Shown here: positions 25,101 to 34,188 of the stretch, in pieces
Position numbering within the stretch: the first letter of the stretch is position 1
How the letters are laid out: each line of letters begins with the position of its first letter
NCBI GenBank assembly: GCA_030704615.1
Contig: CM060731.1
Location: forward strand, 558,001-622,000
Reading direction: 5' to 3'
Length of the DNA stretch: 64,000 nucleotides
Source: Takakia lepidozioides
Taxonomy: Eukaryota > Streptophyta > Takakiopsida > Takakiales > Takakiaceae
Notes under the pieces: model-generated
Seen by the model: only the letters and a program-made list of their open reading frames with translations
What the model was told of the DNA's origin: nothing
Database searches by the model: none
Program-made: the position numbers and the translations under genes

Positions 25101-28100
25101 AGCTATTGATCTTCTCATACCATGTCCTCGATGCCTGTTTGAGTCCATATAACGATTTCTTGAGCCGACACACCTTATCACCTTCTTGGAAGCCTTCTGG
25201 TTGTTTCATGTAGATCTCCTCCTGGAGATCCCCATTCAAGAATGCAGTCTTCACGTCCATGTGTTCTATCTCCCAGTCATGCTTCGCTGCCAATGCCAGT
25301 AAACATCGGATGGAGGTGAACTTTGCCACCGGGGCAAAAGTTTCATTGTAGTCAAGCCCTGCAGTCTGTGTGAAGCCTCTAGCCACAAGTCTGGCCTTGT
25401 ACTTCACTACCTCATTGGTGAGTCCTCTTTTCACTTTGAAAACCCACTTGCAGTCTACCGCCTTTCTACCACCAGGCAGTGTTCCCAAGTCTGGTTTTTC
25501 ATTAGAGATTTCATCTCCTCTAGCACAGCTCCCTCCCACTCTTTGGCATCATCCCTTGCCAAAGCGTCTTTGAGGGTGGCTGGCTCCTCTGCATCATCAA
25601 GGGCATGGAATCAACTTTCCATCTGCCCTACGTCATCCATAGTCAGACCAGTCAGTCCTTCTGCCACATTAGCTCCAAACCTTGCTGGGGGTTTGCTGAT
25701 CCTTCCTGACCTTCTAAGCCCCGCATCCTTGTCAATAGGATCCCGATCTTCAGAATCTTCATCCTCTTCTGGTTTCTTCACCACCTTCTCCCTTCGAGTG
25801 TAGACCTTTAGTACTGGTTGTTCCCTTTCTTCTTCTCCCACATCAGGGTCACAGGAATGGACAGACCCTTGGGCTTTGTCTCCTTCCCAAAACTATCCTC
25901 ATCAAACAGGACATCTCTACTCCTGATTGACCTCTTGGTTCTAGGATTGTAGACCTTGTACCCCTTGCATCCCAGATCATACCCAATGAAGATGCATCTT
26001 TCTGACTTGGCATCCAACTTGCTCCTTTGCTCGTCAGGTATCAATGTATAAGCAGCACAACCAAAAACTCTTAGATGCTTCCAGTTTGGCTTCTTCCCAC
26101 TCCATGCCTCCTCTGGAGTCATGTCTTTCAAAGCTCGCGTGGGACTCAAATTTTTTAGATAGGTGGCAGTGCTGATCGCCTCTCCCCAAAACCCTGGTCC
26201 AAGGCCTGAGGTCTGTACCATATATCTAGCTTTCTCAACCAGCGTTCTGTTTAATCTCTCTGCCACTCCATTCTGGGCTGGGCTGTCCCTCGCTGTCACT
26301 TGGCTCCTTATGCCCAGAGATCAGATTCTTTGCCAAGTCTGGCACATACAGGACTTTCTGAAGGGTACAATGGGAAACCTTACTCTCTTGATGAAGTTGA
26401 CAGGGATTTCTCCTATCATCGTACTTACAGAAAAGGTCTTGTTGCCCATCTTTACACTCCTACGCTGAATGGGTTTCAAGTTGCGAAACAACTCCTTCCT
26501 CCCACACATGTGGTTAGTAGCTCCAGAGTCCAAATACCACTCATCTCCACAGTATTCTCCTTCAGTAGTCAGCAGGTAGTCTTCATCACGACTGTAAGCT
26601 GCGTCTGCCATAAACAGGTGAACTTCACTGTCATTGCCCATGTCAGCGACATGTGCATGTACAGACTTCCCTTTCCTTGGTTTCCACTTGTCCTTCTTGG
26701 GCTTGTCAATCTTCACCTTGCAGTCCTTCTGGAAATGCCCAAATTTGCCGCATCGGAAACATGCTCCATCTTTCTTTGATGGAAGTAGCCGTCAGGGCAT
26801 TGTCCATACTTGAGCTACCCCTAGTCAGCTTGCTTTCTTCCATGATAAGTTGTGAAGTGACATACTTCCAACTCAGTCTACTCTTACCATGAGTAGCCAA
26901 TGCGGTTTCCACCATGTCATAACTCTTTGGCAAGGTGCCAAACAAGGTCATGATCTGAAGTGATTCAGTCGTGGGTTCTCCCGCATCAATTATCTCCAGA
27001 CACGTGGCTTTAACAGTGGCAATGTGAACGGCTACACTCTCACCTTCTCTCATTCTCAAGTCCATGAGCTGTTTCCATAGGACATATGCTTTCCCCATCG
27101 CATCTGTCTCATACACCTCACTTAAGCTCTACCAGACCTCATGAGCAGTTGTAAGATTCCTTACCAACACTACCAGATCTCGTGTTTGTGACAAGAGCTG
27201 CCATTGCAAGCTCATTCTCTTGGATCCATGTGGCCTCCTTCAAGTTATCCTCTGAAGGCTTTTTAGTCACTATTGACCATAGGCCCTTGGAAGAGAGCAG
27301 GAGCTTCATCATGTAGATCCAACTCTTATAGTTGTTGCCATCAAGTGGCTCAACTGTCCAAGTAGTTGTAAAGTCTCGTGGGCCCATAACCTGTTGGAAA
27401 CTAGACCTGCCCTCTACCTCCTAGAGATATTGACAGATAGTTTCTAGCACAAGCAACAGTACAAAAACTGACAGCCTAAACCAACCAAAGAGTTAGTACT
27501 AACAAGAAGTGTCAGTCCTAACAAGAATGCTCCTTACTGCAAAAGAAAAGACTTACAAAAGTAGATGCTGGACTTCTCCTCCTCCTCTCTCTGCAATCTA
27601 CTAGGATAGCACATGCTAAATGCTAGAAGATGTGCTGGGCATTGCCTCAGCCTTTCCCTGAAATCCTACATGGGTTCTCTAGAAACTTCTGGTGGAACCA
27701 TGGGCTGGAACCTTCTGGTAGAACTATCCCTAGCCGTCAAAAACCCTAACAGAACCCTAACTAAATCTGAGCTGACTTCTAACACTGGACGTTATATCCT
27801 TTCTTGTTTTCATTGGGTTCGTGAATATCATTCTACACCCTTTGGGTATGTAGTGGTTGTCAAAAAACTTCTTAGCTCGTGCTATATTGGTTTACATGCC
27901 TCTCTCAAAACCCTTAACCATGTCAACCCAGTGCATAACATTTCACGTTCATGAACTTTGTCCTATTACCCCTTGGGGTTTTCTCTCTTTACACCAAGTT
28001 ATGTTAGTTGATTCCAGATGAATGTTTCCATGCCCAAGATAAATACATTTCATGCCCATCACCTGCCAGGACTCCAAAGCCCAGCCATTATCATTATTAT

Positions 28101-29438
28101 ACTTCAATTTATTAGATGGGAACATTGACATAATCTGGGTTTGCTTGTGCAGGCTGTATATCAACTTGCAGTGTTATTGACCCTGGACTTCGCAGGGAAA
28201 CAAGTTCTGAAACTTAAGGGTGACAAAGTGGATGAAGTCAAGAACACAATCATTTTTAATTCTTTTGTCTTCTGCCAGGTTAGCTATTCTTTGTGGACTT
28301 GCCATGCCAAACACGTCATTTTCTCTGGTAAGGAAGGGTATGATATGCCTCTACCTTTGAGTTCTTCTAAAAGCAACTCTGCTTTCTAGCTGTGAGAAGT
28401 TGCTCAGCTAGAAAGAGCTTGTGTTGGCTTCTATGAGGGAATGCCATTTCTCTCTTATACCGAGAATGAACCAACCCCGTTCTAATATCTCCTTTTTTTG
28501 CAGCTTTTTAATGAGATTAATTCCAGGCAACCCGAGAAGCTGAATGTGTTGAAAGGCATTTTTAAGAATCATATCTTCCTCGGAGTCTGGGCTGTTTCCC
28601 TTGTTTTCCAGGTATTTGCTGCTTTTGTCATCCTTCAAAGTTTTTGTTAAGATGTCTCTTTTGTCTAGTCTTGATCAAGTTGCAAGAGGATAGTATATTG
28701 AACTCTTTTCATAAACCTAGTCCTTTTTACTTTGAGTTGAAGGATTATTTGTGTCACCAGGGTCTTCACAATTGGATGCATGGAATATACAATTGTGTTT
28801 CTTTCACCTGTTGTATGTACGAGAGGTTAGAAAATTTGAGCTATTGTGCAAACCTCGTCATGGCAGGTAGCTGCTTGTTTAGAGATGAGCCAAGCATTAG
28901 ATGTTCGATGCTGCAGTAAAAGAAAGTAAAAGTTAACAGTGAAAGAAAGTTTCCTGTTGACAATTGTCTTGTGTGACCTCTAAATTAGGGTGTATTGTCC
29001 TCCTTCGCAGATCGTAATTGTTGAGTTTCTCAATAAGTTTGCGTCAACTGTTAAACTCTCTTTTACCCAGTGGGTTCTGTGCGTGATCATTGGTTTTATC
29101 AGGTATGTTGTTGCTGACCATCAGGTAAGCTTATTTGAACCTGTATCTTGTGTTTGAAGATGGCATGATGTTTATGGCTTGCTACATGTGAGAGGCTATG
29201 TTTCAGTCCCAAGATGCCAATTTCTGTGTGCTGCATTAGTGCTTATGTGTGACTCCACAGACTGTAAGTCTTGTTTGCTGTGTGGGTGGCATGGGGGAAA
29301 TAGTTTACCAATCGGATTTTTTTCCAAGTTTATACCTGTGCCGGAAAGGCCAATTATGCTGAGGAAGCCTAAAAAGTCGAAGCATGTAAGGCAGTCCCAA
29401 ATGAATCGTAAGACCCAATCGGATGGGCGTGAAGGTCC

Positions 29439-29473
<35 letters not shown>

Positions 29474-29547
29474 TGAATGTGGCCAAGTTCTTTATAACAA
29501 CACTTTGTAACAACATTCAAGAATTGCCTCATCCATGTGAGGCTTGA
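7199..29547 (+). CDS. ACA: Autoinhibited P-type IIB Ca2+-ATPase (ACA8/9/10-like)
   Basis: This calmodulin-regulated pump exports Ca2+ across the plasma membrane, using ATP. Exons: 7199-7354, 8879-8921, 9485-9576, 9915-10046, 10469-10558, 11029-11098, 11334-11404, 11644-11727, 11988-12065, 12401-12472, 12630-12713, 12876-12958, 13257-13335, 13604-13659, 13854-13896, 14060-14143, 14338-14472, 16549-16614, 17096-17191, 17534-17647, 17958-18128, 21534-21593, 21813-21962, 22193-22309, 22466-22564, 22736-22873, 23123-23223, 23331-23376, 28153-28278, 28504-28611, 29011-29102, 29304-29547. All 31 introns are GT-AG and every phase joins, giving about 1059 aa, normal for ACAs. Visible landmarks: an N-terminal calmodulin-type motif with W51 and F64 spaced 1-14; PEGLP 387-391 (M4); DKTGT with phospho-Asp about 430; KGA 549-551; TGDGTND 730-736; N826 and D830 in M6. 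The start is the first ATG in frame with exon 1. The many-exon structure fits the ACA8/9/10 group rather than the few-exon ACA1/2 type. The last exon is the least certain part. Confidence 0.95.
8083..8425 (+). mobile_element. LINE family B, 5'-truncated 3' end (ATPase intron 1)
   Basis: One frame encodes the C-terminal zinc-knuckle region of a non-LTR retrotransposon ([10 protein letters not shown], then [20 protein letters not shown], ending RQSLEH and stop). A short 3' UTR follows with a stem AAGCTC/GAGCTT at 8377-8391 and a tail of ATTTC repeats. TTCTTACT occurs on both sides (8075-8082 and 8426-8433) and is a plausible target duplication. It lies in the sense orientation of the host gene. 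Confidence 0.8.
14499..14526 (+). mobile_element. Minimal LINE family B tail (ATPase intron 17)
   Basis: About 28 bp match only the extreme 3' end of LINE family B: GGACGTTATAAAGTACCATT followed by the ATTTC tail. It starts 26 bp after exon 17. This is what a very early abort of target-primed reverse transcription would leave. Confidence 0.6.
14825..16445 (-). mobile_element. LINE family B, 5'-truncated, with nested LINE A
   Basis: Read on the minus strand, the 3' tail (GAAATG repeats on the plus strand) is at 14825 and the truncated 5' end is near 16445. The frame 16404-15745 encodes the region downstream of reverse transcriptase (for example [15 protein letters not shown] and TFGCEFWAP). 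After the interruption the coding sequence resumes at about 15230 with [17 protein letters not shown] and a zinc-knuckle [13 protein letters not shown], ending at a stop near 14934. A one-base shift separates the two parts of the knuckle. The 3' stem AAGCTC/GAGCTT is at 14857-14871. It lies in intron 17 of the ATPase, antisense to it. Confidence 0.85.
15238..15730 (-). mobile_element. LINE family A fragment inserted in LINE B
   Basis: This 493-bp piece matches the last part of the LINE A copy at 20845-21411: the [15 protein letters not shown] stretch, a [20 protein letters not shown] zinc knuckle and the ending [10 protein letters not shown] with its stop. It is flanked by GCCCTCAGGAGAG at 15225-15237 and 15731-15743, a 13-bp target-site duplication. 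Removing the fragment and one duplicate makes LINE B continuous. The 3' end is GAGTACAAT, with no poly(A). Confidence 0.9.
17246..17442 (+). mobile_element. LINE family B 3' end (ATPase intron 19)
   Basis: It matches the last roughly 200 bp of family B, including codons for [21 protein letters not shown] and stop, the 3' stem AAGCTC/GAGCTT (17386-17391 and 17395-17400), CCGCGGACATTATAAA and a tail of ATTTC units. A similar CCATTTCATTTCATTTC string also precedes it (17209-17225), so the insertion site may be an older tail. Confidence 0.8.
19310..19553 (+). mobile_element. LINE family A, diverged 3' fragment
   Basis: The frame at 19310-19547 reads as a diverged copy of the LINE A C-terminus: [24 protein letters not shown] and GHKASANNA then stop. 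It ends TAATGAGTACATT, matching the family 3' end. It is 5'-truncated and lies in ATPase intron 21, upstream of a longer copy of the same family. Confidence 0.8.
19745..21411 (+). pseudogene. LINE family A: reverse transcriptase to 3' end, one nonsense codon
   Basis: One frame runs from about 19745 to the stop at 21401-21403 and is interrupted only by TAA at 20024-20026. It shows reverse transcriptase motif A ([13 protein letters not shown]), motif B ([19 protein letters not shown]) and motif C ([12 protein letters not shown]). The thumb region follows, then a CCHC-like knuckle (CPLCGQ, H, C) near 21020-21070. Endonuclease and ORF1 are missing, so it is 5'-truncated, with loss starting just before motif A. 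The element ends only about 8 bases after its stop. It sits in ATPase intron 21 in sense orientation. The wording of motif A differs from the usual plant L1 type (LDMEKAYD), so the clade should be checked. Confidence 0.85.
23663..24035 (-). repeat. 3' LTR of the copia element
   Basis: It begins TGTTGGAAAC and ends CTTCTAACA on the plus strand. A purine-rich GAGTGGGAG (minus strand, about 24036-24044) directly abuts it as polypurine tract. It differs from the other LTR by a short indel near 23752 and several substitutions, so the insertion is not recent. Confidence 0.92.
24163..25539 (-). pseudogene. Copia reverse transcriptase and RNase H
   Basis: An intact 458-codon frame begins with the RVT_2 block ([36 protein letters not shown]), then [13 protein letters not shown], the catalytic YVDDLLL and the [17 protein letters not shown] stretch. 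RNase H follows with [10 protein letters not shown] and the terminal [13 protein letters not shown]. It is complete at the C-terminus but joined to broken upstream sequence, so the element cannot make a normal polyprotein. Confidence 0.9.
25540..27387 (-). pseudogene. Copia gag and integrase remnants
   Basis: Gag starts at 27387 ([10 protein letters not shown]) directly after the LTR. It stops near 27139, resumes at 27116, and shifts frame again just before the CCHC knuckle ([14 protein letters not shown], about 26753-26712). The gag-pre-integrase segment ends at 26321. What remains of integrase starts near 26299 with [15 protein letters not shown] (third catalytic Glu region) and runs to 25808. 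The section 25841-25611 is the acidic linker in yet another frame. Confidence 0.85.
27378..27391 (-). promoter_or_regulatory. Copia primer binding site, initiator-tRNA anticodon-arm type
   Basis: Immediately next to the 5' LTR the plus strand reads GTGGGCCCATAACC. That equals the anticodon stem-loop of plant initiator tRNA-Met (GGG stem, CAU anticodon, CCC stem), so the retroelement RNA would pair with that arm. The usual TGGTATCAGAGC site (complement of the tRNA 3' end) is absent. Half-tRNA priming of this kind is established for Drosophila copia and yeast Ty5. The gag ATG (27387-27385) lies inside the site. Confidence 0.75.
27392..27784 (-). repeat. 5' LTR of the copia element
   Basis: It matches the 3' LTR over its full length but carries about 20 extra bases (a partial duplication around CTAACAAGAA). 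It drives the minus strand, facing away from the ATPase coding direction. Confidence 0.92.
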
Positions 29548-29549
29548 GG

Positions 29550-29587
<38 letters not shown>
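29442..29587. repeat. Two (CT)n microsatellites in a short duplication
   Basis: CT runs at 29442-29471 and 29552-29587 are each followed by CCTTGAATGTGGC and a GAATTGCCT word, so the block is a roughly 110-bp tandem duplication. The first run lies inside the open frame of the last ATPase exon and would encode alternating Ser-Leu. Confidence 0.85.
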
Positions 29588-29590
<3 letters not shown>

Positions 29591-29932
29591 CCTTGAATGT
29601 GGCTAAGGTTGGAAAAGCATTCGAGAATTGCCTGATTCCGCTATTCTGTCCCAATTTTTTTGCCTAGAACAGAAAGGGAAAACGGAGAACGGGATGACTC
29701 ATTAGGATGACTCATTAGGGTTCTCCATAGGTCTTAACCTAAAGCAGCTGCCGTATAAGGTTAGAAAGCCTGGCCACTCTTCTCATTTGGAAGAGGAGCA
29801 GGCAAGAGCTGGAGCCGACTACCTTACTGCTGAACTATGGCTACAAGCAAGGTATCCATTCAGACTCCTTAAACACTTTGAAGGGCTACTTAGTATGGCA
29901 ACACAAAGAGAGTTGACACTATGAGGAACTTA

Positions 29933-30182
29933 CATGGACTTGATTAAGCTCTACTCTGGATCTAGGAATACTTTTGCAAACCAAGGGCTACTATGTGTGC
30001 CCTTGCTTGAATACTTGGTCTAGTAACACTTTCCATTTGGGGATGGGTGCTGTCATGCTTACTTAGATGGACTTGACTAGCTCTCCTCTGGATCTATGAA
30101 TACTTCTGCAACCAAAGGCCTCTATGTCCCCTTGCTTCAGCACTCGGATCTCGTAACACCTTCCGTTTGGGAATGGGCACTT
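29933..30182. repeat. Imperfect tandem duplication, about 130 bp x 2
   Basis: The stretch from ATGGACTTGATTAAGCTC at about 29934 recurs from about 30067, with shared blocks CTCTGGATCTA, GAATACTT and TGCCC/TCCCCTTGCTT, ending TTTGGGGATGGGTGC versus TTTGGGAATGGGCAC. It is non-coding. Confidence 0.7.
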
Positions 30183-30601
30183 ACTGACATGAGACCACCG
30201 TCCCTCCCTCTGGAGCATGGGCAGAGATAGGTGCGCTAAGCTGTGTACATATTGTTGACTGACATGGCTGAAAGGACCTCCCCTACCTCTCCTAGTGTGC
30301 ATCTGCTTGCCACTTAAAACACCTAAAAACTGGTTTTTCAGCAAGGATGTGTAAAGGGAGGCATGGAGTCAGATCTGAGTAAGAGACAGTTTGATGGTGC
30401 TGGCTGATGTCGTTAAAAAGAGGCCAACACAACACATTGTGTTTAGTGTTTCCTAGTCTACCTTTGACTTGCCATGCAATTTGTTAAGCAAAGCTGGTGA
30501 TATTTCTTATTTTGAGTGATTCTAGCCTTGCCGTTCAACACTTACGGGACATTCAGGCTGTGCTTGGTCGCTAATTGTACCCTTCATGCTCTATGTGCAG
30601 A

Positions 30602-30797
30602 GGAGGATCCAGATAGCTCCTCTCTGGCAAATAAAATGTTATCTGAGGGTGAGATTGAAGGATTGGGCCCTAAAATTAATCACAGCCCAAGTCATGAGAA
30701 TCACTTACCAGATGGAACAACCATAGATGGTGGAGTGGGCTTCCTTCCTCAATCTTACAGCACCAGCCCCAGGCAGGAGATAGCAACTGCAGTTTGA
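30602..30797 (+). other. Candidate alternative last exon of the Ca2+-ATPase
   Basis: After a good acceptor (CTATGTGCAG, ending 30601) an open frame encodes a 65-residue acidic, Ser/Pro-rich tail starting EEDPDSSSLANK and ending at a TGA. Its phase (two bases needed) fits a donor at 29430 (C then GTGAAG) or 29434 (G then GTCCGT) in exon 32, which would remove the Ser-Leu microsatellite tail. Neither donor is strong. Cytosolic tails after the PVPERP motif do vary among ACAs. It could also be a chance frame. Confidence 0.4.
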
Positions 30798-32093
30798 GCT
30801 CCCCTCTCCAGACTTGTGGACATGTATGGAAGCTGAATTTGTCTGTTCCAATATCAGACATCTATTGCAGGATTTATTTTGTTTTAATGAACAGCACATT
30901 GTTGTCTATTTTCAGCTTTTGTCTTGAGAGCGGTCAGGAACAGTGAGATGTCAATCATCCCTGTTGGGAACTTCTTTCAAAGCAGTCAGTTCTTAATGCT
31001 ACAACAGATCTATTGAGTCTAGTCATAGGTGTGGTTGTACATGATTCTGGCTGGCTGGGCCTTTTTTTTTTCAATGAAGGGGAGAAAGCCCTTTAAATCA
31101 TTTTGAAACAAGGGAAATATAACCTTGTCAAGATGCATCAGGCTTACAGAGAGGACACTGGAAGGGCTTAAAACAAAGGTTTCCTAACAAAGTTAGCAAG
31201 CCTAGGAACCTTGATAGGCAGCAACAAGGAGCTACAAACTGGAAGTGGATTTGCTGATATCAACTCCATAACCCCCTAGAGTGGAGCCTACTCCCAACAG
31301 GCAAAAGATTAAGAGGAGCCTTGACTTTCGAGTTCCTACACCTCCCGAGACCCCACAATGGACCCAACATTCTGGACCCGCACATACCATAGAGGATATT
31401 GAGCCATCCCCACAAGGCCTTGAAGGAGCTGTTCCCTCCTGTTCTGAGATTTCATGCAACCATGCGATCCCTGATAGCACGGTATGCCGGATATAGCACG
31501 TGAAATCTTCCCCACCTCCTCTCCAGAGTTACATAGACACCAGACACCGGAGTGACACAGAACGGGGTGACATCACCAGACTGACACTTATAGTTACAGA
31601 ATAGTTGGAGTGACACCGGAGTTACTAAAGGGAGTGTCACTGAAATCTGGGGATAGCTCCCACTTATGGTCACGATGTTTGACCAGGTATGAAGAGGAAG
31701 TGAAAACATGAAACAGGGTGACACCACCAAAATGACTCGAATCAAAGTAACATGGACCAGGGTGCTATAGCCATCCCACAAGAATCAATATATGAATCCA
31801 GACGTTACGTTTTGTTTTGTTTTGTCACATTGAGATGTCCCAAACCGCGGGTACCGTTGGAAAGCCCTCGACCAGGAGGGGTGCCCCGGCTTGGTCTCAC
31901 GATTTTTGGACCTGCGGTGTGGGAGCTACGGAATTGGAATTCCAAGTACTTTTGCACGCTGGAAATTCACAAAAAATAGTAAGAATGGCAAAGTGGGCAT
32001 TCCTGGACAATGGTTGGAGCCTCGACGGGAGAGATATCAAGGGAAAGGTCTCCGGTTCAAATTTGGTTGTGTGCTCTATGGATAAAAACTTAG

Positions 32094-32242
32094 TTAGATG
32101 ACATTGGACACTTGGCCCAACGGCAGAGGCTACCCTAGAGGTTGCATTGGGCCTCCACATAGGAGACGCACTGTGATACATAGGGGATTGCACTTGGACT
32201 TAGATGACACTGGACACTTGGGCCAACGGCACAGGCTACCCT
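32094..32242. repeat. Short direct repeat, 43 bp x 2
   Basis: The sequence TAGATGACATTGGACACTTG through CTACCCT at 32094-32136 recurs at 32201-32242 with a few substitutions, about 107 bp apart. Confidence 0.7.
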
Positions 32243-32262
32243 ATTATGATATGAAAAAATTA

Positions 32263-32293
32263 GGGGGGGGGGGGAAAGTGGGGGGGGGGGGGG
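32263..32293. repeat. Poly(G) tracts, G12 and G14
   Basis: Two uninterrupted guanine runs (32263-32274 and 32280-32293) are separated by AAAGT. They could form a G-quadruplex on the plus strand, and are also a place where assemblies often err. Confidence 0.85.
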
Positions 32294-34188
32294 AGGTTTG
32301 TTCTGGGATATCAAAAAATTGTAAGTCGGGAGAGAATTGCGGGCTCCACCGCGTATCTGGGGATGTGGGTTGATGTGAAAAAAATTCCAACTAGCGACAA
32401 AACTGTGGGGTCTATGTAATTCTGAGTAGCAGCAGAATTGCCAGGTCCACGGCGTGCGTGGACCTGGCAACAGACCTGAAGAGATTCCAACCGGCAGAAC
32501 TGCCGGGGTCCACCGTCCAATGGGGATAGTCGAACGCCACAGGTGTGACCCCATGGGCCCGCCATGGGCTTCACACGCTTGCATTGAACATCGTAATAAT
32601 CTAGAATGAGAGGCTGTTCTTTTAATTTAGGTGGCTCCTTCAGTGTCTGAGAGTGTGATGGCCCAGAGTACTTCTTCATGTTTCTCCCTGACAGATGAAT
32701 TGATGGAGCCGTCATCTGTTATGTGTAGACTCCAGAGCCGTTGTGGGCTACCGTTTGGACCCTAGATATACCGTTGCAGATACTCTTAATTAGGGAGTGA
32801 CGTCGATCCCTGCAGCGGCTTAGATATGCTTACCTTGATGCAGACCTATGGCCCCTTGACGCGTGTTGATGACTTGGACATGACCTGGTTTTTGAATAAA
32901 AGGTTTCCCTGGGGGGGAAGGAGTATTTTGATGTTGAACTTGGGTCTACACGGTGGTGTGTGTATGGTGGTATGAGGGAGGATGAGTGACATTTCATTTG
33001 AAGAAGTTGATTGTAGACTCTTATTAGGATGCATTGCAATGCAAGAATCGTGGTAATGGTGACGATTGATTGATTGTATCTGATAATGCACATCACATTA
33101 ACACTGAAGTGTATGTTGAAAAGATTTTCACTGACGTTCCAGCTTTCCCATGAAACCTCTTGATACTCTGATATTCTGCCGGAGAGGGAGAGAGAGTCTC
33201 TGGTACATCAAGATTGCACTAAGATCCTTTCCAGAAATTTGTTGTGTGGCAGCAATGTGAACCAGTAGAGATTGTTTCCTACTTTTGAATATCAACTCTA
33301 ATTGGCAGTGATAGACTGTGCAGCTCATTGAAGATTGACATCCCATCACTATCAAGGGTTTATATTTCTCGTAGTCTATGCCAGCACGGCGTTATGGACC
33401 ATGGCAGCTCATGCTAGACTTCAAGAAAAAGACATTCATGCCACAACTCCCCCCATTGAAACACCCACCTTGCTTAGACTAGGAACTTGCAAATCTGAAA
33501 GTGAAGGATTACTCTCCTGGCTTCCAGTAGGACGGTCTTGGCTTGAGGCAGTAGGAAGCCGGAAACAAGAATCAATCCATGGTGGATACAGAAGGGTAAC
33601 CAGAGCTCTTGGACACGAATGACCGAATCAATATGCTGCTGACCTGCAGAGGTTCTTAAACATAGGACAAAGAGACTGTACTATATCGGAGTCCTAGTCT
33701 GGCAGGTGAATGTTTTGACGTCTAAGAGACTCCACACAACTCTGCTAAGACAAATCCTTCAATGAGAGTTCTTAGAAGATTCAAACACCATTGTTTTTCC
33801 TTGTTTAACTCAGACTCTTTCAATCATCAAGCTCGATGGTGCCCACAGCTCCAGAGCACCTACGAGGCCCCTTGGTAGCTTACAGAAACAATGCAGGCTG
33901 TGATTCTTTTTTGTCACCACTTGAGATAAAAGCTGCATTCTCTCCTCAGCATCTCTTTGTCACATTCAGAGAGAAACACCTACAGGCTATCATTGAAATC
34001 ACAAAAATACAGTGTTTTGTCTGGAGGCGCATCCTCTCCAATCTCCTCGCACCTGCTTGAACACAACCCGAATTTTCGTGACCAACGACAATCCAATCTT
34101 AAGACCCCTAATTCACCAGGTCCAATGCTGTGTACCACCCCAAAGGAAATATCCAAAAAAACGAGTTCACAGACTGGCGGGTATCTCA

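Larger units (their letters stand above)
23663..27784 (-). mobile_element. Ty1/copia LTR retrotransposon, internally deleted
   Basis: Two direct LTRs (TG...CA) enclose gag and pol remnants read on the minus strand, in copia order gag, integrase, reverse transcriptase, RNase H. Total length is 4122 bp, shorter than the usual roughly 5 kb. Between the gag-pre-integrase part (ending near 26321) and the integrase part that starts at about 26299, the HHCC region and the first two catalytic acids of integrase are missing. The flanks CTGTG and CTGGA do not form a clean 5-bp duplication. It lies antisense in ATPase intron 28 (23377-28152). Confidence 0.93.
30800..34188. other. Intergenic DNA without recognisable gene
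   Basis: Short frames at 31281-31496, 31752-32101 and 32135-32715 have no known motifs. The stretch includes a 43-bp repeat pair, long G runs and poly(T) near 31062. It presumably includes the RABA gene's 3' flank at its right end. Confidence 0.4.

Noticed and set aside
29442-29587. CT repeats as a CRISPR-like or regulatory array
   Set aside because: They are simple dinucleotide microsatellites in a local duplication; no spacers are present.
32135-32715. Overlapping 134- and 149-codon minus-strand frames
   Set aside because: They run through poly(G)/poly(C) and a repeat pair, with proline runs caused by the G tract; not credible proteins.
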